Notes: generated by a model from the letters alone, not told the origin. Positions 8,721-16,441 are shown, numbered from the stretch's first letter. The stretch is DNA of 64,000 nt from Alkalicoccobacillus murimartini (GCF_030813245.1 NZ_JAUSUA010000002.1:310001-374000), one strand, 5' to 3'. Made by a program: numbers and translations.

Positions 8721-9551
8721 TTAATACGTCTCCTTATAGGTGCTTAATTCATCAAGCGTGATAAAGGTCGGTAGAAAATTCCCAGCATAGGTTTCATCAA
8801 TAAATTGTGCCGTTTCCTCACTCTGATAAATATCAATAATGGTTTGAAAAGCCGGATGATCTTTATTTTCCTCAAGAGCTGCAATCACATTAATGTAGGG
8901 TTTCGCCGTCTCATCCTCATGAATAACCGCATCATCAAGCATAAGTCCAGCCTCAAGGGCCACCCCATTATTAATAATCGCTGCATCTAAATCTTGCATG
9001 ACTCTTGGCGCACTAGCAGAATCAACTGGAACAAATTCCAAATTCATTGGATTTGATTTCACACGATCCTCTCCCCCATTGCCATCAAAATCATCAACTA
9101 GCTCAATTAATCCAGCGTCCTTAAGCAAAACTAATGCGCGTCCCCAATTTGAGCTATCATTCGGTAAAGCCACCTTATCTCCATCAGAGAGTTGTTCTAT
9201 ATCTGTAATTGTATCTGAGTATAAGCCGAGTGGTGCAATGATGGTTGTAGCAATTGGAACAATATCCGTCTCATTTGATTCATTAAATAAATCTAAGTAC
9301 GCAATATGCTGAAACGCATTAAGATCAATGTCCCCCTCAGACAAAATTTGATTAGGATCAACCGTAGCATCTAGCTCTACTAATTCTATATCTACCCCTT
9401 GATCCTCTGCTTGATCTTTAATATACGTCCAGGTTCTTTCTTCCGAGTTTCGGATGCCCACTTTCACCGACTCGCTCTCAGCGTTACCTGAAGTTGAGCA
9501 ACCACTTAGTACGATAACTAGTAGAATGATCGCTTTAAATGTACCTTTCAA
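8721..9551 (-). CDS. NlpA/MetQ-type substrate-binding lipoprotein, second copy
   Basis: A 276-residue secreted lipoprotein of the methionine-binding (NlpA) family. Translation starts at TTG with GGGAGGGA upstream. The signal peptide ends in the lipobox LSGC near residue 18, and the mature part is strongly acidic. Family patterns include NAFQHIAYLDLFN, IATTIIAPLGLYS and VALPNDSSNWGRALVLLKDAGLI. It is adjacent to a second NlpA paralogue and two flavin monooxygenases, but no cognate ABC ATPase or permease gene is present. The ligand is likely methionine or another small sulfur compound. Its odd N-terminal tract, with RTWTYIKDQAED in place of the usual PHGEIL pattern, hints at altered ligand preference. 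Confidence 0.85.
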   Translation of the reverse strand: MKGTFKAIILLVIVLSGCSTSGNAESESVKVGIRNSEERTWTYIKDQAEDQGVDIELVELDATVDPNQILSEGDIDLNAFQHIAYLDLFNESNETDIVPIATTIIAPLGLYSDTITDIEQLSDGDKVALPNDSSNWGRALVLLKDAGLIELVDDFDGNGGEDRVKSNPMNLEFVPVDSASAPRVMQDLDAAIINNGVALEAGLMLDDAVIHEDETAKPYINVIAALEENKDHPAFQTIIDIYQSEETAQFIDETYAGNFLPTFITLDELSTYKETY

Positions 9552-9569
9552 AGTTATCCCTCCCCACCA

Positions 9570-10382
9570 TTAGAAAACAGGTACAACTGCACCCTCATAT
9601 TGATCCTCTATATAGGTTCTTACTTTATCCGATTGAAGCGCTTCGGCTAATTTTTGAATCGACTGACTTTCGGCTTTTTCCGGTGTCGCAACGACTATAT
9701 TGACATAAGGTGAATCACTTCCCTCGATAATCAAAGCATCCTTCAAAGGCTCTAGCCCTGTTTCTAAAGCATAATTTGTATTAATCGCAACAAAATCCAA
9801 ATCATCGAGAGCCCGAGGTAATAGTGGACCATCAAGTGGTTTAAATTGAAGGTTTAATTCGTTTGTCAAAATGTCTTCAACTGTAAAATCACTTGTTTTT
9901 TCCGTTGTATCTAACTCAATCATGTTGTTTGCTGCAAGTAGCTCTAACGCTCGAGACAAGTTAACGGGATCATTAGGAATCGCAACTTCAGTTCCCTCCT
10001 CCAGCTCGTCAATCGAATCGTACGTTTTCGAATAATAACCAAATGGTTCAATATGAATGCCTGCGACTTCGACTAAATCAAGACCAATATCATCATTTAC
10101 TTGGTTAAGGTAAGGCGTATGTTGAAAGAAGTTCGCATCATACTCCCCATCTGCTGTTTGCCGATTGGTTTGGATTCCATCCGTACTAAGGTCTACTTCC
10201 AGTTGTATCCCCTCTTCTTCCAAGTCCTCTGCAATGAACTCAAGTAGCTCACCATGAGGCGTGGATGCAGCAGAAATCCGTAACACTTCCGGTTCCTCTC
10301 CATCAGCTGATTCGGCATTACTCCCGCAAGCTGATAACGTCAGGAGTCCTGTTACTATCATAAATGAACCTATCTTTTTCAA
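9570..10382 (-). CDS. NlpA/MetQ-type substrate-binding lipoprotein, first copy
   Basis: A 270-residue lipoprotein with TTG start, GGGAGG upstream, and lipobox LSAC at about residues 16-19. The mature part begins with the canonical STPHGELLEFIAEDLEEEG pattern of MetQ proteins, followed by FFQHTPYLNQVN and VAIPNDPVNLSRALELLAAN. It should bind methionine, a methionine derivative or a related thioether outside the membrane. It lies 17 bases after the CmoO-like monooxygenase gene and 18 bases before the second NlpA copy. The transporter core (MetN/MetI type) is missing from the operon and must be encoded elsewhere. The two paralogues are diverged enough to suggest different ligands. Confidence 0.88.
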   Translation of the reverse strand: MKKIGSFMIVTGLLTLSACGSNAESADGEEPEVLRISAASTPHGELLEFIAEDLEEEGIQLEVDLSTDGIQTNRQTADGEYDANFFQHTPYLNQVNDDIGLDLVEVAGIHIEPFGYYSKTYDSIDELEEGTEVAIPNDPVNLSRALELLAANNMIELDTTEKTSDFTVEDILTNELNLQFKPLDGPLLPRALDDLDFVAINTNYALETGLEPLKDALIIEGSDSPYVNIVVATPEKAESQSIQKLAEALQSDKVRTYIEDQYEGAVVPVF

Positions 10383-10399
10383 ATCAATTCCTCCCTCAA

Positions 10400-11404
10400 T
10401 TACACATTACTTACTTGCTGAAACAACGATAACTGCTTCAACTGATAGAGCGTCTGACGTTTCTCTTCAAATTGTGGTATAGGTACATGAACAATCAATT
10501 CATCAATATCTAAGCCATTTGTTAATTCCTCAAGTCTTGCTTCTACTGTTTGAATGGAGCCTGTTATCACACCAGATTCCTTTTTTTCTACCCAGTAGCT
10601 TTTCCCTGTAGACTCCCCGAAAGCAGCTGCGCGCTCATACGTTGTCACATTTAGAGTACGCCCATCATCCACATGTACTTTAAAGCTGTAGGGATATTTA
10701 TTCAGAGCCCGAGCCTCTTCATCGGTATCAGCTACAATGATGCCAACAGCGACTATAAACTGTGGCTTTTGATTTTGACTACCTTGAAATGATTGGTTAT
10801 ACACTTCAAAAGCTGTACGAAGATCATTAAGATTTGAGTTGATAAAGCTTGCAAACACATACGTAATCCCGTGTATTGCCGCTAGTTCTGCACTCTTACT
10901 ACTGCCTCCTAATAGAAACACGTCTGCGGGTTGCTCCGTAAAGGGTCTAGCTACTAGCTCAGCTTCTTCTTCTGTATGTCTTAGAAAATGAAGGAGGTCT
11001 GCTAACTTACTCTCAAACGCCTCCCCATCAGATCCCGTTCCTTGTAAGGCTTCTGTCGATTTATTTGTTCCACCTGGAGCTTTCCCAATTCCTAAATCAA
11101 CTCGATTTGGTTCAAGTGACGCAAGGACATTAAATACCTCTGCCACTTTAAATGCTGGATAGTGTTGCAGCATAACACCACCCGAACCAATACGAATGCG
11201 ATTTGTTTTAGCAAGTAAATATGGAATGATTGCTTCTGGGGCAGAGCCTGCAAGCTCTTTAAAATTATGGTGCTCAGATACCCAAAAGCGATGGAAATTT
11301 TCTTCATCTGCAAATTGAGCAAGTTGAACCGTTTTTTGAAACGCATGTATCGCAGTTTCCTGTTCAGCAATCGGACTTTGATCGAGTATACTTATTCGCA
11401 TCAT
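10400..11404 (-). CDS. Luciferase-like flavin-dependent monooxygenase (MsnO8/CmoO type)
   Basis: A 334-residue LLM-class oxidoreductase. The N-terminus ISILDQSPIAE, the loop RFWVSEHHNFKELAGSAPE and the segment IRIGSGGVMLQHYPAFKVAE are hallmarks of the group that includes B. subtilis YtmO (CmoO). GGAGAGGGAG precedes the ATG. It is the first gene of the operon with two NlpA lipoproteins and a second flavin monooxygenase. In B. subtilis, CmoO and CmoJ homologues sit together in a sulfur-starvation operon with cystine/sulfur-compound transporters. By analogy this operon imports and oxidises an S-alkylated amino acid or sulfonate, but the substrate is not established by sequence. Confidence 0.85.
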   Translation of the reverse strand: MMRISILDQSPIAEQETAIHAFQKTVQLAQFADEENFHRFWVSEHHNFKELAGSAPEAIIPYLLAKTNRIRIGSGGVMLQHYPAFKVAEVFNVLASLEPNRVDLGIGKAPGGTNKSTEALQGTGSDGEAFESKLADLLHFLRHTEEEAELVARPFTEQPADVFLLGGSSKSAELAAIHGITYVFASFINSNLNDLRTAFEVYNQSFQGSQNQKPQFIVAVGIIVADTDEEARALNKYPYSFKVHVDDGRTLNVTTYERAAAFGESTGKSYWVEKKESGVITGSIQTVEARLEELTNGLDIDELIVHVPIPQFEEKRQTLYQLKQLSLFQQVSNV

Positions 11405-11430
11405 GTTCTCCCTCTCCTCAAAACATTAAA

Positions 11431-11494
11431 TACTTATAAACTTAATCGGAATTAATAGTTTACTAAATATAGCATTGAGTTAGACTTTAATCAA
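11431..11494 (-). promoter_or_regulatory. Promoter of the sulfur operon with a CymR-like site
   Basis: On the minus strand TTGATT (11494-11489) and TATATT (11471-11466) are separated by exactly 17 bases, a good SigA promoter. Just downstream, 11431-11453 ends in GGAATT and shows partial agreement with the B. subtilis CymR consensus (TAAWWNCNNTNNNNANNGGAATT): the GGAATT half is intact, the left half is degenerate. Repression by CymR when cysteine is plentiful is an inference. Confidence 0.5.
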
Positions 11495-11570
11495 TCGTCT
11501 TACTGATAGGATTTTTTTATCGGTTTAAAACAATTCAAATAAAAGTTCGGACAGAATTCTTTTTAGCATT

Positions 11571-11608
11571 AAAAGGGCCGAACAATGACATCATTGTTCG
11601 GTCCTTTT
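11571..11608 (-). terminator. Terminator downstream of homoserine dehydrogenase
   Basis: An 18-bp stem with one G-T pair (11571-11588 with 11591-11608, core CCGAACAATGA) lies about 80 bases beyond the hom stop. It ends in T residues on either strand. The remainder of the 281-base gap holds the sulfur operon promoter. Confidence 0.75.
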
Positions 11609-11685
11609 ACTTAGTTAATATTCCTGAAACATAATTCAGAACAAGGAGGGTTCAGAGGTTATCCCAGTCTTCAATGTTCGTATAA

Positions 11686-12705
11686 TCAATCTTTCAATTT
11701 TGTGAGGTTAATTATGTCTTTAATTGCGGCACTGGCAGCTCCTACTGGACTAGAGGCACCGCCAGATACGAATAATTCACCTATCTCCTCTGTTGAAAAA
11801 AGAATTCCCTTGTTGGTTCCATGTACAGTTGATAAAGGGTGTGTGGTCGATAAATACTCTGGTTTAACTGATAGAGTCACTTGATCGTTTTCGACTTTTG
11901 CTCTAGCCACCAGCCTGACCTTTTGCCCTTTTCTCAAAGCCTCTGTTAAGTCGACACTTGTAAGATCTTCTATTCCTTTTAATGAAACATCTTGAAAAGA
12001 ACTCGAAGTTTCAAGCAAACTATTCGCCAGAAGGGCCAACTTGTTAGCACTATCTATCCCTTCCACATCCAAAGAAGGATTCGTCTCTGCAATCCCTTTT
12101 TCTTGCGCTTGAAGAAGTATATCTGCAAAGCTTTTTCCCGTATCCATCATTTCAGAGAGAATATAATTACTTGTCCCATTCAGGATAGCTTCAAAACCGG
12201 ATATCGTTGTGCCTGCCAAACAATACCTACCAACATCTAATGTTGGCAAGGCGGCTGCGACCGCACCACTATATTGAATGATTTGCCCATACTCATTAGC
12301 CATAGACATGAGTTCATTATAATGATGAACAAGAGCTCCTTTAGAGAGGGCCACGACATCTAATCCTTGTGTCAGAGCCTGTTTCATATAGCCATAACCT
12401 GGCTCCCCGTGCTCTTGATGTGTCGGTGCGGCTTCCACGAGAACATCCCCATGAAAGATATAATCCGTCTGAATCGATAAGCCTTCATTCATGGCATAAG
12501 CATGAATTCCTGCCGAGCCAGAATCATAGCGTAATAACGTTTCCAGATTTAAGCCGTTCTGATCTTCTAATAAACCGTGTCGACCAATCAGCCCAACAAC
12601 CTTTAATTCCAATTGATACCTTCGTATGTAGTCTGTCTGTTTCTTGATGATTAACTCAATCATGGCACGACTGACCGAACCAAAACCACTAATATATATC
12701 TTCAT
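11686..12705 (-). CDS. hom: Homoserine dehydrogenase, short form without ACT domain
   Basis: It reduces aspartate 4-semialdehyde to homoserine with NAD(P)H, the branch step to threonine and methionine. The 339-residue product has an N-terminal Rossmann segment (ISGFGSVSRAM), VALSKGALV where the family has ANKGPL, the substrate-domain signature FEAILNGTSNYIL, and NPSLDVEGIDSANKLALLA with the catalytic Asp/Lys region. Normal B. subtilis Hom is about 430 residues with a C-terminal ACT domain, which is absent here, so threonine feedback is probably lost. ATG 12705 follows GGAGGGG; ATG 12717 overlaps that site. No thrB/thrC is adjacent. A second, full-length hom elsewhere is likely. Confidence 0.85.
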   Translation of the reverse strand: MKIYISGFGSVSRAMIELIIKKQTDYIRRYQLELKVVGLIGRHGLLEDQNGLNLETLLRYDSGSAGIHAYAMNEGLSIQTDYIFHGDVLVEAAPTHQEHGEPGYGYMKQALTQGLDVVALSKGALVHHYNELMSMANEYGQIIQYSGAVAAALPTLDVGRYCLAGTTISGFEAILNGTSNYILSEMMDTGKSFADILLQAQEKGIAETNPSLDVEGIDSANKLALLANSLLETSSSFQDVSLKGIEDLTSVDLTEALRKGQKVRLVARAKVENDQVTLSVKPEYLSTTHPLSTVHGTNKGILFSTEEIGELFVSGGASSPVGAASAAIKDIINLTKLKD

Positions 12706-12891
12706 AAACCCCTCCACGTATCGCTTTTTATCACTTTACCATACATGAAATTAATTTTTCTCTCCACACAAGTGTTCATTCCGATTAAACTAGATAGATA
12801 AAGGAAAAAGTAGTCGTATACATATTACTTGTGATTTGTTGACTCATCATAGATGATAGAAACGAGACCTATATAAAAGGAGTACTACACT

Positions 12892-13953
12892 ATGAATACA
12901 ACCGTGCCCTCTAATTCATTACAAATCCTTCTACGAGCATCAAAGGAAACCATCCCTAAAGCGAGGCAACACTTAAAAGACTGGAAACAAATTGGAGAAC
13001 AAATTCCGGATGAAGAAATCCGTCAGCAAGCAACTTGGACAATCAGTGACAAAACGTTTCACTGCGAGGGCGGCAGTATACTCGGTCTATTGGCTGGAGA
13101 TAATCAAGATGCGTATATTAAATTTATGGTGGCGTACCAAAGTATTTGTGATTACTTAGACACACTCTGCGATAAAAATGATGCGCACAACCAAGATGAC
13201 TTCAGATCCATTCACCATGCTTTGCTGGACAGCTTAACCCCAGGTGAACCGTTTTATGACTATTATGAGCACCGCAAACCATTTGATGATGGCGGCTACC
13301 TCCAAAACTTAGTTACGACATGTAGACAAACCATCGAAACCTTCCCAGGATTTGCAAACATGCAAGAAGACATGAAGGAAGTTGCCCAATTCTACATTGA
13401 TTTCCAAGTGTATAAACACGTTGAAAAAAGCCTAAGAGAACCCTTATTAATGCATTACTATGAAACCAACAAACACCTTGCACCAAGCATGCGTTGGTAT
13501 GAATTTGCTTGCGGAACCGCATCAACACTCGGTCTCTATTGCCTTGCCGCCTATGCAGCAAAAAGCATCCGCACCAAAGAAGAATCAAAACAAATCAAAG
13601 AAGCCTACTTCCCTTGGTTACAAGGACTGCACATCATGCTCGATTACTTTATCGACCAAGAAGAAGACAGAGCCGAAGACGAAATGAACTTTACAAGCTA
13701 TTACGAAAACAGAGAAGACCTCATCCAACGAGTGAACATTCTCGACAAAGAGGCCACAACAAAACTTAAAAAACTACCAGATGCATCCTTCCACCTCTTA
13801 ATCAAACGTGGACTCTATGCCATCTATCTCGCAGACTCCAAAGTCAAAGCACACCCACAAATGCAAAAAGACGCCAAAGCACTTCTAAAACTCGGCGGAA
13901 TGCCAGCCAAATTCTTTTACTATAACCGCTGGATGTTTAAACGTAAGACCTGA
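12892..13953 (+). CDS. ytpB: YtpB-type large terpene synthase (tetraprenyl-beta-curcumene synthase)
   Basis: A 353-residue soluble protein of the DUF2600/YtpB family. In B. subtilis YtpB converts all-trans-heptaprenyl diphosphate into tetraprenyl-beta-curcumene, the precursor of C35 sesquarterpenes in spores. The Asp-rich segment DYLDTLCD (about residues 87-94) and a second acidic segment DYFIDQEEDR (251-260) are the expected metal-diphosphate sites of this unusual class, which lacks the standard DDxxD motif. The length matches the family. An ATG at 12892 follows AAGGAG. The gene stands alone, ended by a strong terminator. The C-terminal third uses more CCA/ACA-type codons than its neighbours, with no other sign of transfer. 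Confidence 0.9.
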   Translation: MNTTVPSNSLQILLRASKETIPKARQHLKDWKQIGEQIPDEEIRQQATWTISDKTFHCEGGSILGLLAGDNQDAYIKFMVAYQSICDYLDTLCDKNDAHNQDDFRSIHHALLDSLTPGEPFYDYYEHRKPFDDGGYLQNLVTTCRQTIETFPGFANMQEDMKEVAQFYIDFQVYKHVEKSLREPLLMHYYETNKHLAPSMRWYEFACGTASTLGLYCLAAYAAKSIRTKEESKQIKEAYFPWLQGLHIMLDYFIDQEEDRAEDEMNFTSYYENREDLIQRVNILDKEATTKLKKLPDASFHLLIKRGLYAIYLADSKVKAHPQMQKDAKALLKLGGMPAKFFYYNRWMFKRKT

Positions 13954-13963
13954 TACACAGACG

Positions 13964-13991
13964 AGCAGCCCGATGAGGGTTGCTTTTTTTT
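13964..13991 (+). terminator. Terminator of ytpB
   Basis: An 8-bp stem AGCAGCCC (13964-13971) with GGGTTGCT (13977-13984), containing one G-T pair, is followed by eight T residues. Confidence 0.85.
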
Positions 13992-14003
13992 GTGGGAGGG
14001 GAA

Positions 14004-14410
14004 CGCTCAAAAGAGGTGTATGTGCTCAAATTAGGTGGAGTGTTGCGCGGAAATCTTGGGAATGCGCGGGTTTGATGCTGGTGTGCGCGGAAATTTTGTC
14101 TTTTTGCTCATAAAATTTGAAAATGCTCAAAAATGAGGCTTTCATGCTCAAAAAGGTGGAAAGTTGCGCGGAAATCCCAGGAATGCGCGGGTTTGATGCT
14201 ATTGTGCTCGGAAATTTCATCTTCTTGCTCAAAAATTTATAAAATGCTCAAAAATGAGGCCTTCATGCTCAAAAAGGTGGAGTGTTGCGCGGAAATCCCC
14301 GGAATGCGCAATTATGATGCTGTTGTGCGCGGTTTTTTTATCTCTTGCTCAAAAATCTATAAAACGCTCAAAAAAGAAGCCTTCGTGCTCAAAAAGATCG
14401 AGCGCCCGCA
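14004..14410. repeat. 121-bp imperfect tandem repeat, about 3.3 copies, with a 20-base inner period
   Basis: Units begin at 14034, 14155 and 14276 (GGTGGA-type start, spacing 121 and 121), and a degraded boundary falls near 14396. Half a unit precedes the first. Inside each unit a GCGC or GCTC word recurs every 19-21 bases: starts at 14005, 14024, 14045, 14064, 14085, 14106, 14125, 14146, 14166, 14185, 14206, 14227, 14246, 14267, 14287, 14306, 14327, 14347, 14366 and 14387, except that the order is three GCGC then three GCTC per unit. Words continue as GCGCGGAAAT or GCTCAAAAA. It fills the 501-base gap between ytpB and the Rok-like gene. It is not a multiple of three and so not protein-coding. 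Function unknown. Confidence 0.9.
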
Positions 14411-14418
14411 CAGAAATC

Positions 14419-14446
14419 AAAAAACCCGCCTAATTAGGCAGGGTTT
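14419..14446 (-). terminator. Terminator of the Rok-like gene
   Basis: The stem AAACCC plus GCCT, closed by AATT, with one bulged base, is followed by six T residues on the minus strand. It lies nine bases past the stop codon of the Rok-like gene. Confidence 0.85.
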
Positions 14447-14454
14447 ACATACAT

Positions 14455-14871
14455 TTATTCGTTTTCTTCTTGTTCTTCATACGCATAGCGCCCGCGATAC
14501 GGCTTCGTAATATATTCGTTTTCTTCGACGATTTTATTTAACATGACATACAATGAGCTTTCATTATAGACAATGTTATTTCGCTCAAGCTCAGCACCAA
14601 TTTCTTTTGCATTTAAAGAAAGGTCAGAGTTCTTTAACGTTTTTACAATAAATGGTTCAATGATATCTCGCTTAGCGCGGACGGGTCTTTGTTGTTCTTT
14701 AGCTTGGAAGTCCTGTTTCAATTCAGAATAGGAAGAGGACTCTGAGGTCCCATCACGTACATCTAATTCTCTTAAGCGAGAATAGATCACGTTAAATTCC
14801 TCAGCGCTTGCTTTTCGTTCTTCAAAGATTTGGTCCATACGTTGTTTGAGTGCGTCTCGTTCTGTATACAA
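14455..14871 (-). CDS. Rok-like nucleoid-associated repressor
   Basis: A 138-residue protein with the layout of B. subtilis Rok. The N-terminal helical oligomerisation region starts MYTERDALKQRMDQI and reaches YSRLRELD, matching Rok's MFNEREALRLRLEQL...YAKLRELD. A charged linker follows, then a C-terminal winged-helix region of about 65 residues ending KPYRGRYAYEE, against KPYRGQYILEG in Rok. It is about 50 residues shorter, the linker being reduced. The start is TTG with AAAGGAG about 12 bases upstream, consistent with the Rok N-terminus. Rok silences AT-rich and foreign genes and represses comK. It lies directly beside the 121-bp repeat array. The targets here are unknown. Confidence 0.8.
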   Translation of the reverse strand: MYTERDALKQRMDQIFEERKASAEEFNVIYSRLRELDVRDGTSESSSYSELKQDFQAKEQQRPVRAKRDIIEPFIVKTLKNSDLSLNAKEIGAELERNNIVYNESSLYVMLNKIVEENEYITKPYRGRYAYEEQEENE

Positions 14872-14975
14872 AATTAGTTGGTCTCCTTTCTCAATACAAC
14901 TATATTTATTTTACATAAGAAGCATAGCTTTCGTAAATATAAAAAAGTAGAATTAAAATAGAAATTTCATCCAAT

Positions 14976-15007
14976 AAAAAGAAAAACAGAAGCATATGCC
15001 TCTGTTT
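14976..15007 (-). terminator. Terminator of the YjfB-like gene
   Basis: The arms AAACAGA (14984-14990) and TCTGTTT (15001-15007) enclose a GC-palindromic AGCATATGCC segment. T-rich sequence follows on the minus strand. Confidence 0.75.
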
Positions 15008-15010
15008 CGT

Positions 15011-15199
15011 TTAATACTTTACATCCATTGTCTGGCCCGCATGTGGATGCTTTGCCAACGGTTGTGCTGAATCCATTAGCTTTAAGATGTCTTCACCTTG
15101 CTGCTCTGACGTTTCTTTTGCTTGTTTCATGACTGAAAGTGAAACCTGTTGCCCTACATTTGCTTGACTCATAGCCATTGAGAGAAGTGCGATATTCAT
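15011..15199 (-). CDS. YjfB-family putative motility protein
   Basis: A 62-residue protein whose start MNIALLSMAMSQANVGQQ and internal LSVMKQAKETSEQQGEDILKLM match the YjfB family, annotated as putative motility proteins; B. subtilis yjfB is SigD-controlled. ATG at 15199 follows AAAGGAGG, whereas the longer frame start at 15220 has no site. The C-terminal tail HPHAGQTMDVKY is also typical. No transmembrane segment is present. The exact function is unknown in any species. Confidence 0.85.
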   Translation of the reverse strand: MNIALLSMAMSQANVGQQVSLSVMKQAKETSEQQGEDILKLMDSAQPLAKHPHAGQTMDVKY

Positions 15200-15228
15200 A
15201 CTACGTCCTCCTTTTATCAACTAGTCGT

Positions 15229-15714
15229 TTAGCTTGGCTCTTTCAACTCATCTTGTTTTAAATGATGAACATCAAGAGTTTTCCCTTTTTTTGAAACAGC
15301 CCACTCTACTGGTAATCCTGGTATAAAGGACTCCGTATACTGCTTCACGATCTGTACTTGTTCATTTTGAGAGAGATTTTCTGATTGCTCCACAACCTGT
15401 AAAATTTTTCGCAAAGCGACAAGGATAACATTTGCGTCAACTAGCAAAAGAACTTTATCTTCATCCATTAGCAGACTTTCTCTAATGTTAGAACGATATT
15501 GCTCGATACTTACACAAACATTTGAAAGATACTCTCGATACTCGCTAACTACGGATTGAATAAAAACAACGGGACTGTCAAATGCACGATCTGCTCTATA
15601 ATAACGCCTCATCAAACTAGCAATCGTTTTGAGAAAATGAGTATGTCCTTTAGCCTCAGCTAGTGACTTTGTAATAGAGGAAGCAAAAGATAAAGCTTCT
15701 TCTTTCGTAATCAT
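15229..15714 (-). CDS. Unknown cytoplasmic protein of 161 residues
   Basis: I do not recognise this protein. It is predicted to be mostly helical, with no signal peptide or membrane segment. Visible features are a Tyr/Arg-rich stretch SLMRRYYRADRAF near residue 35, a hydrophobic core DKVLLLVDANVILVALRKIL around residues 86-105, and a basic tail. ATG at 15714 is preferred over 15750 because AAGGGG lies upstream. It lies 29 bases before the YjfB-like gene on the same strand, so the two may be cotranscribed; a link to motility or cell-surface regulation is only a guess. Confidence 0.65.
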   Translation of the reverse strand: MITKEEALSFASSITKSLAEAKGHTHFLKTIASLMRRYYRADRAFDSPVVFIQSVVSEYREYLSNVCVSIEQYRSNIRESLLMDEDKVLLLVDANVILVALRKILQVVEQSENLSQNEQVQIVKQYTESFIPGLPVEWAVSKKGKTLDVHHLKQDELKEPS

Positions 15715-15747
15715 GATGAAAACCCCTTCTTGGTTATCTAACGTACA

Positions 15748-15776
15748 CAAAAAGACCCCGATAGATTTCGTGGTCT
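15748..15776 (-). terminator. Probable terminator downstream of the Nudix gene
   Basis: A 9-bp stem with one mismatch (AGACCCCGA at 15753-15761 with TCGTGGTCT at 15768-15776) is followed on the minus strand by five T residues. It lies about 130 bases after the Nudix stop; no gene is visible between them. Confidence 0.6.
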
Positions 15777-15903
15777 CTATACAAGAACCTACATTGGCTC
15801 GAGAATGAAAAGATCAATCTCTTAAAGTGAGTAATCACTGTCTTTTATATCGTCCAAGAACCATTATCTATGAAGGGTATTCCCAATCTTTCTGATCACT
15901 TAA

Positions 15904-16377
15904 CTAACTATATTGATCTAAATCTTGTTCTTTGATAAGAGGAATAGATGAACCACTTTTTGCATATTCCAATAGTTCCTTACTCAGATTCGGGTAAAAT
16001 GTAACCCGATGCAATTGGTTTAAAGGGATCCATGAAACGCCTGACTGGTGTGGATCTGGCTCCATTGGCTGTTTTGGTGTTTGATTTTCAGCTAATCTAC
16101 AATCAAACATCAATTGTAAGGATGCTACAACTCCATACCGATTATTGTTAAACTGAGGTAGATACTCATATACAAAAGCCAATTCACCAACACGTATATC
16201 CACACAAGCTTCTTCTCTCAATTCTCGCTTTACCGCTTGCTCCGCCGCTTCCCCCGGCTCAATTCCACCACCTGGTAAATTGTAATGCATACCATGTTGG
16301 TCACTATATTTAATTAATAATATACGTTCTCGTTCTATAATAATGGCTCCTGCTCGAACACGAATAACTTCGTTCAT
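15904..16377 (-). CDS. Nudix hydrolase
   Basis: A 157-residue Nudix-fold pyrophosphohydrolase. The Nudix box is visible at about residues 37-59 as GGGIEPGEAAEQAVKRELRE followed by EACVDI: all catalytic Glu residues are present, but the usual Gly near the end (REEXG) is Cys. The substrate is some nucleoside diphosphate linked to X; family members of this size include ADP-ribose and oxidised-nucleotide hydrolases. AAAGGTGA precedes the ATG. It is divergent from an SDR gene with only 64 bases between the starts, so the promoters are close together. Confidence 0.85.
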   Translation of the reverse strand: MNEVIRVRAGAIIIERERILLIKYSDQHGMHYNLPGGGIEPGEAAEQAVKRELREEACVDIRVGELAFVYEYLPQFNNNRYGVVASLQLMFDCRLAENQTPKQPMEPDPHQSGVSWIPLNQLHRVTFYPNLSKELLEYAKSGSSIPLIKEQDLDQYS

Positions 16378-16441
16378 TTATATCACCTTTATCATTCAAT
16401 TTATTTATTTTAAAATAGGTAGAAAGAAACGAGGGATTCCT

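Noticed and set aside
14004-14410. CRISPR array
   Set aside because: The repeated units are contiguous, long and imperfect, with no unique spacers of equal length and no cas genes nearby.
14133-14510. A 125-codon rightward reading frame across the 121-bp repeat
   Set aside because: The repeat unit is not a multiple of three, so the frame gives unrelated sequence in each copy. It has no ribosome binding site and runs into the Rok-like gene on the other strand.
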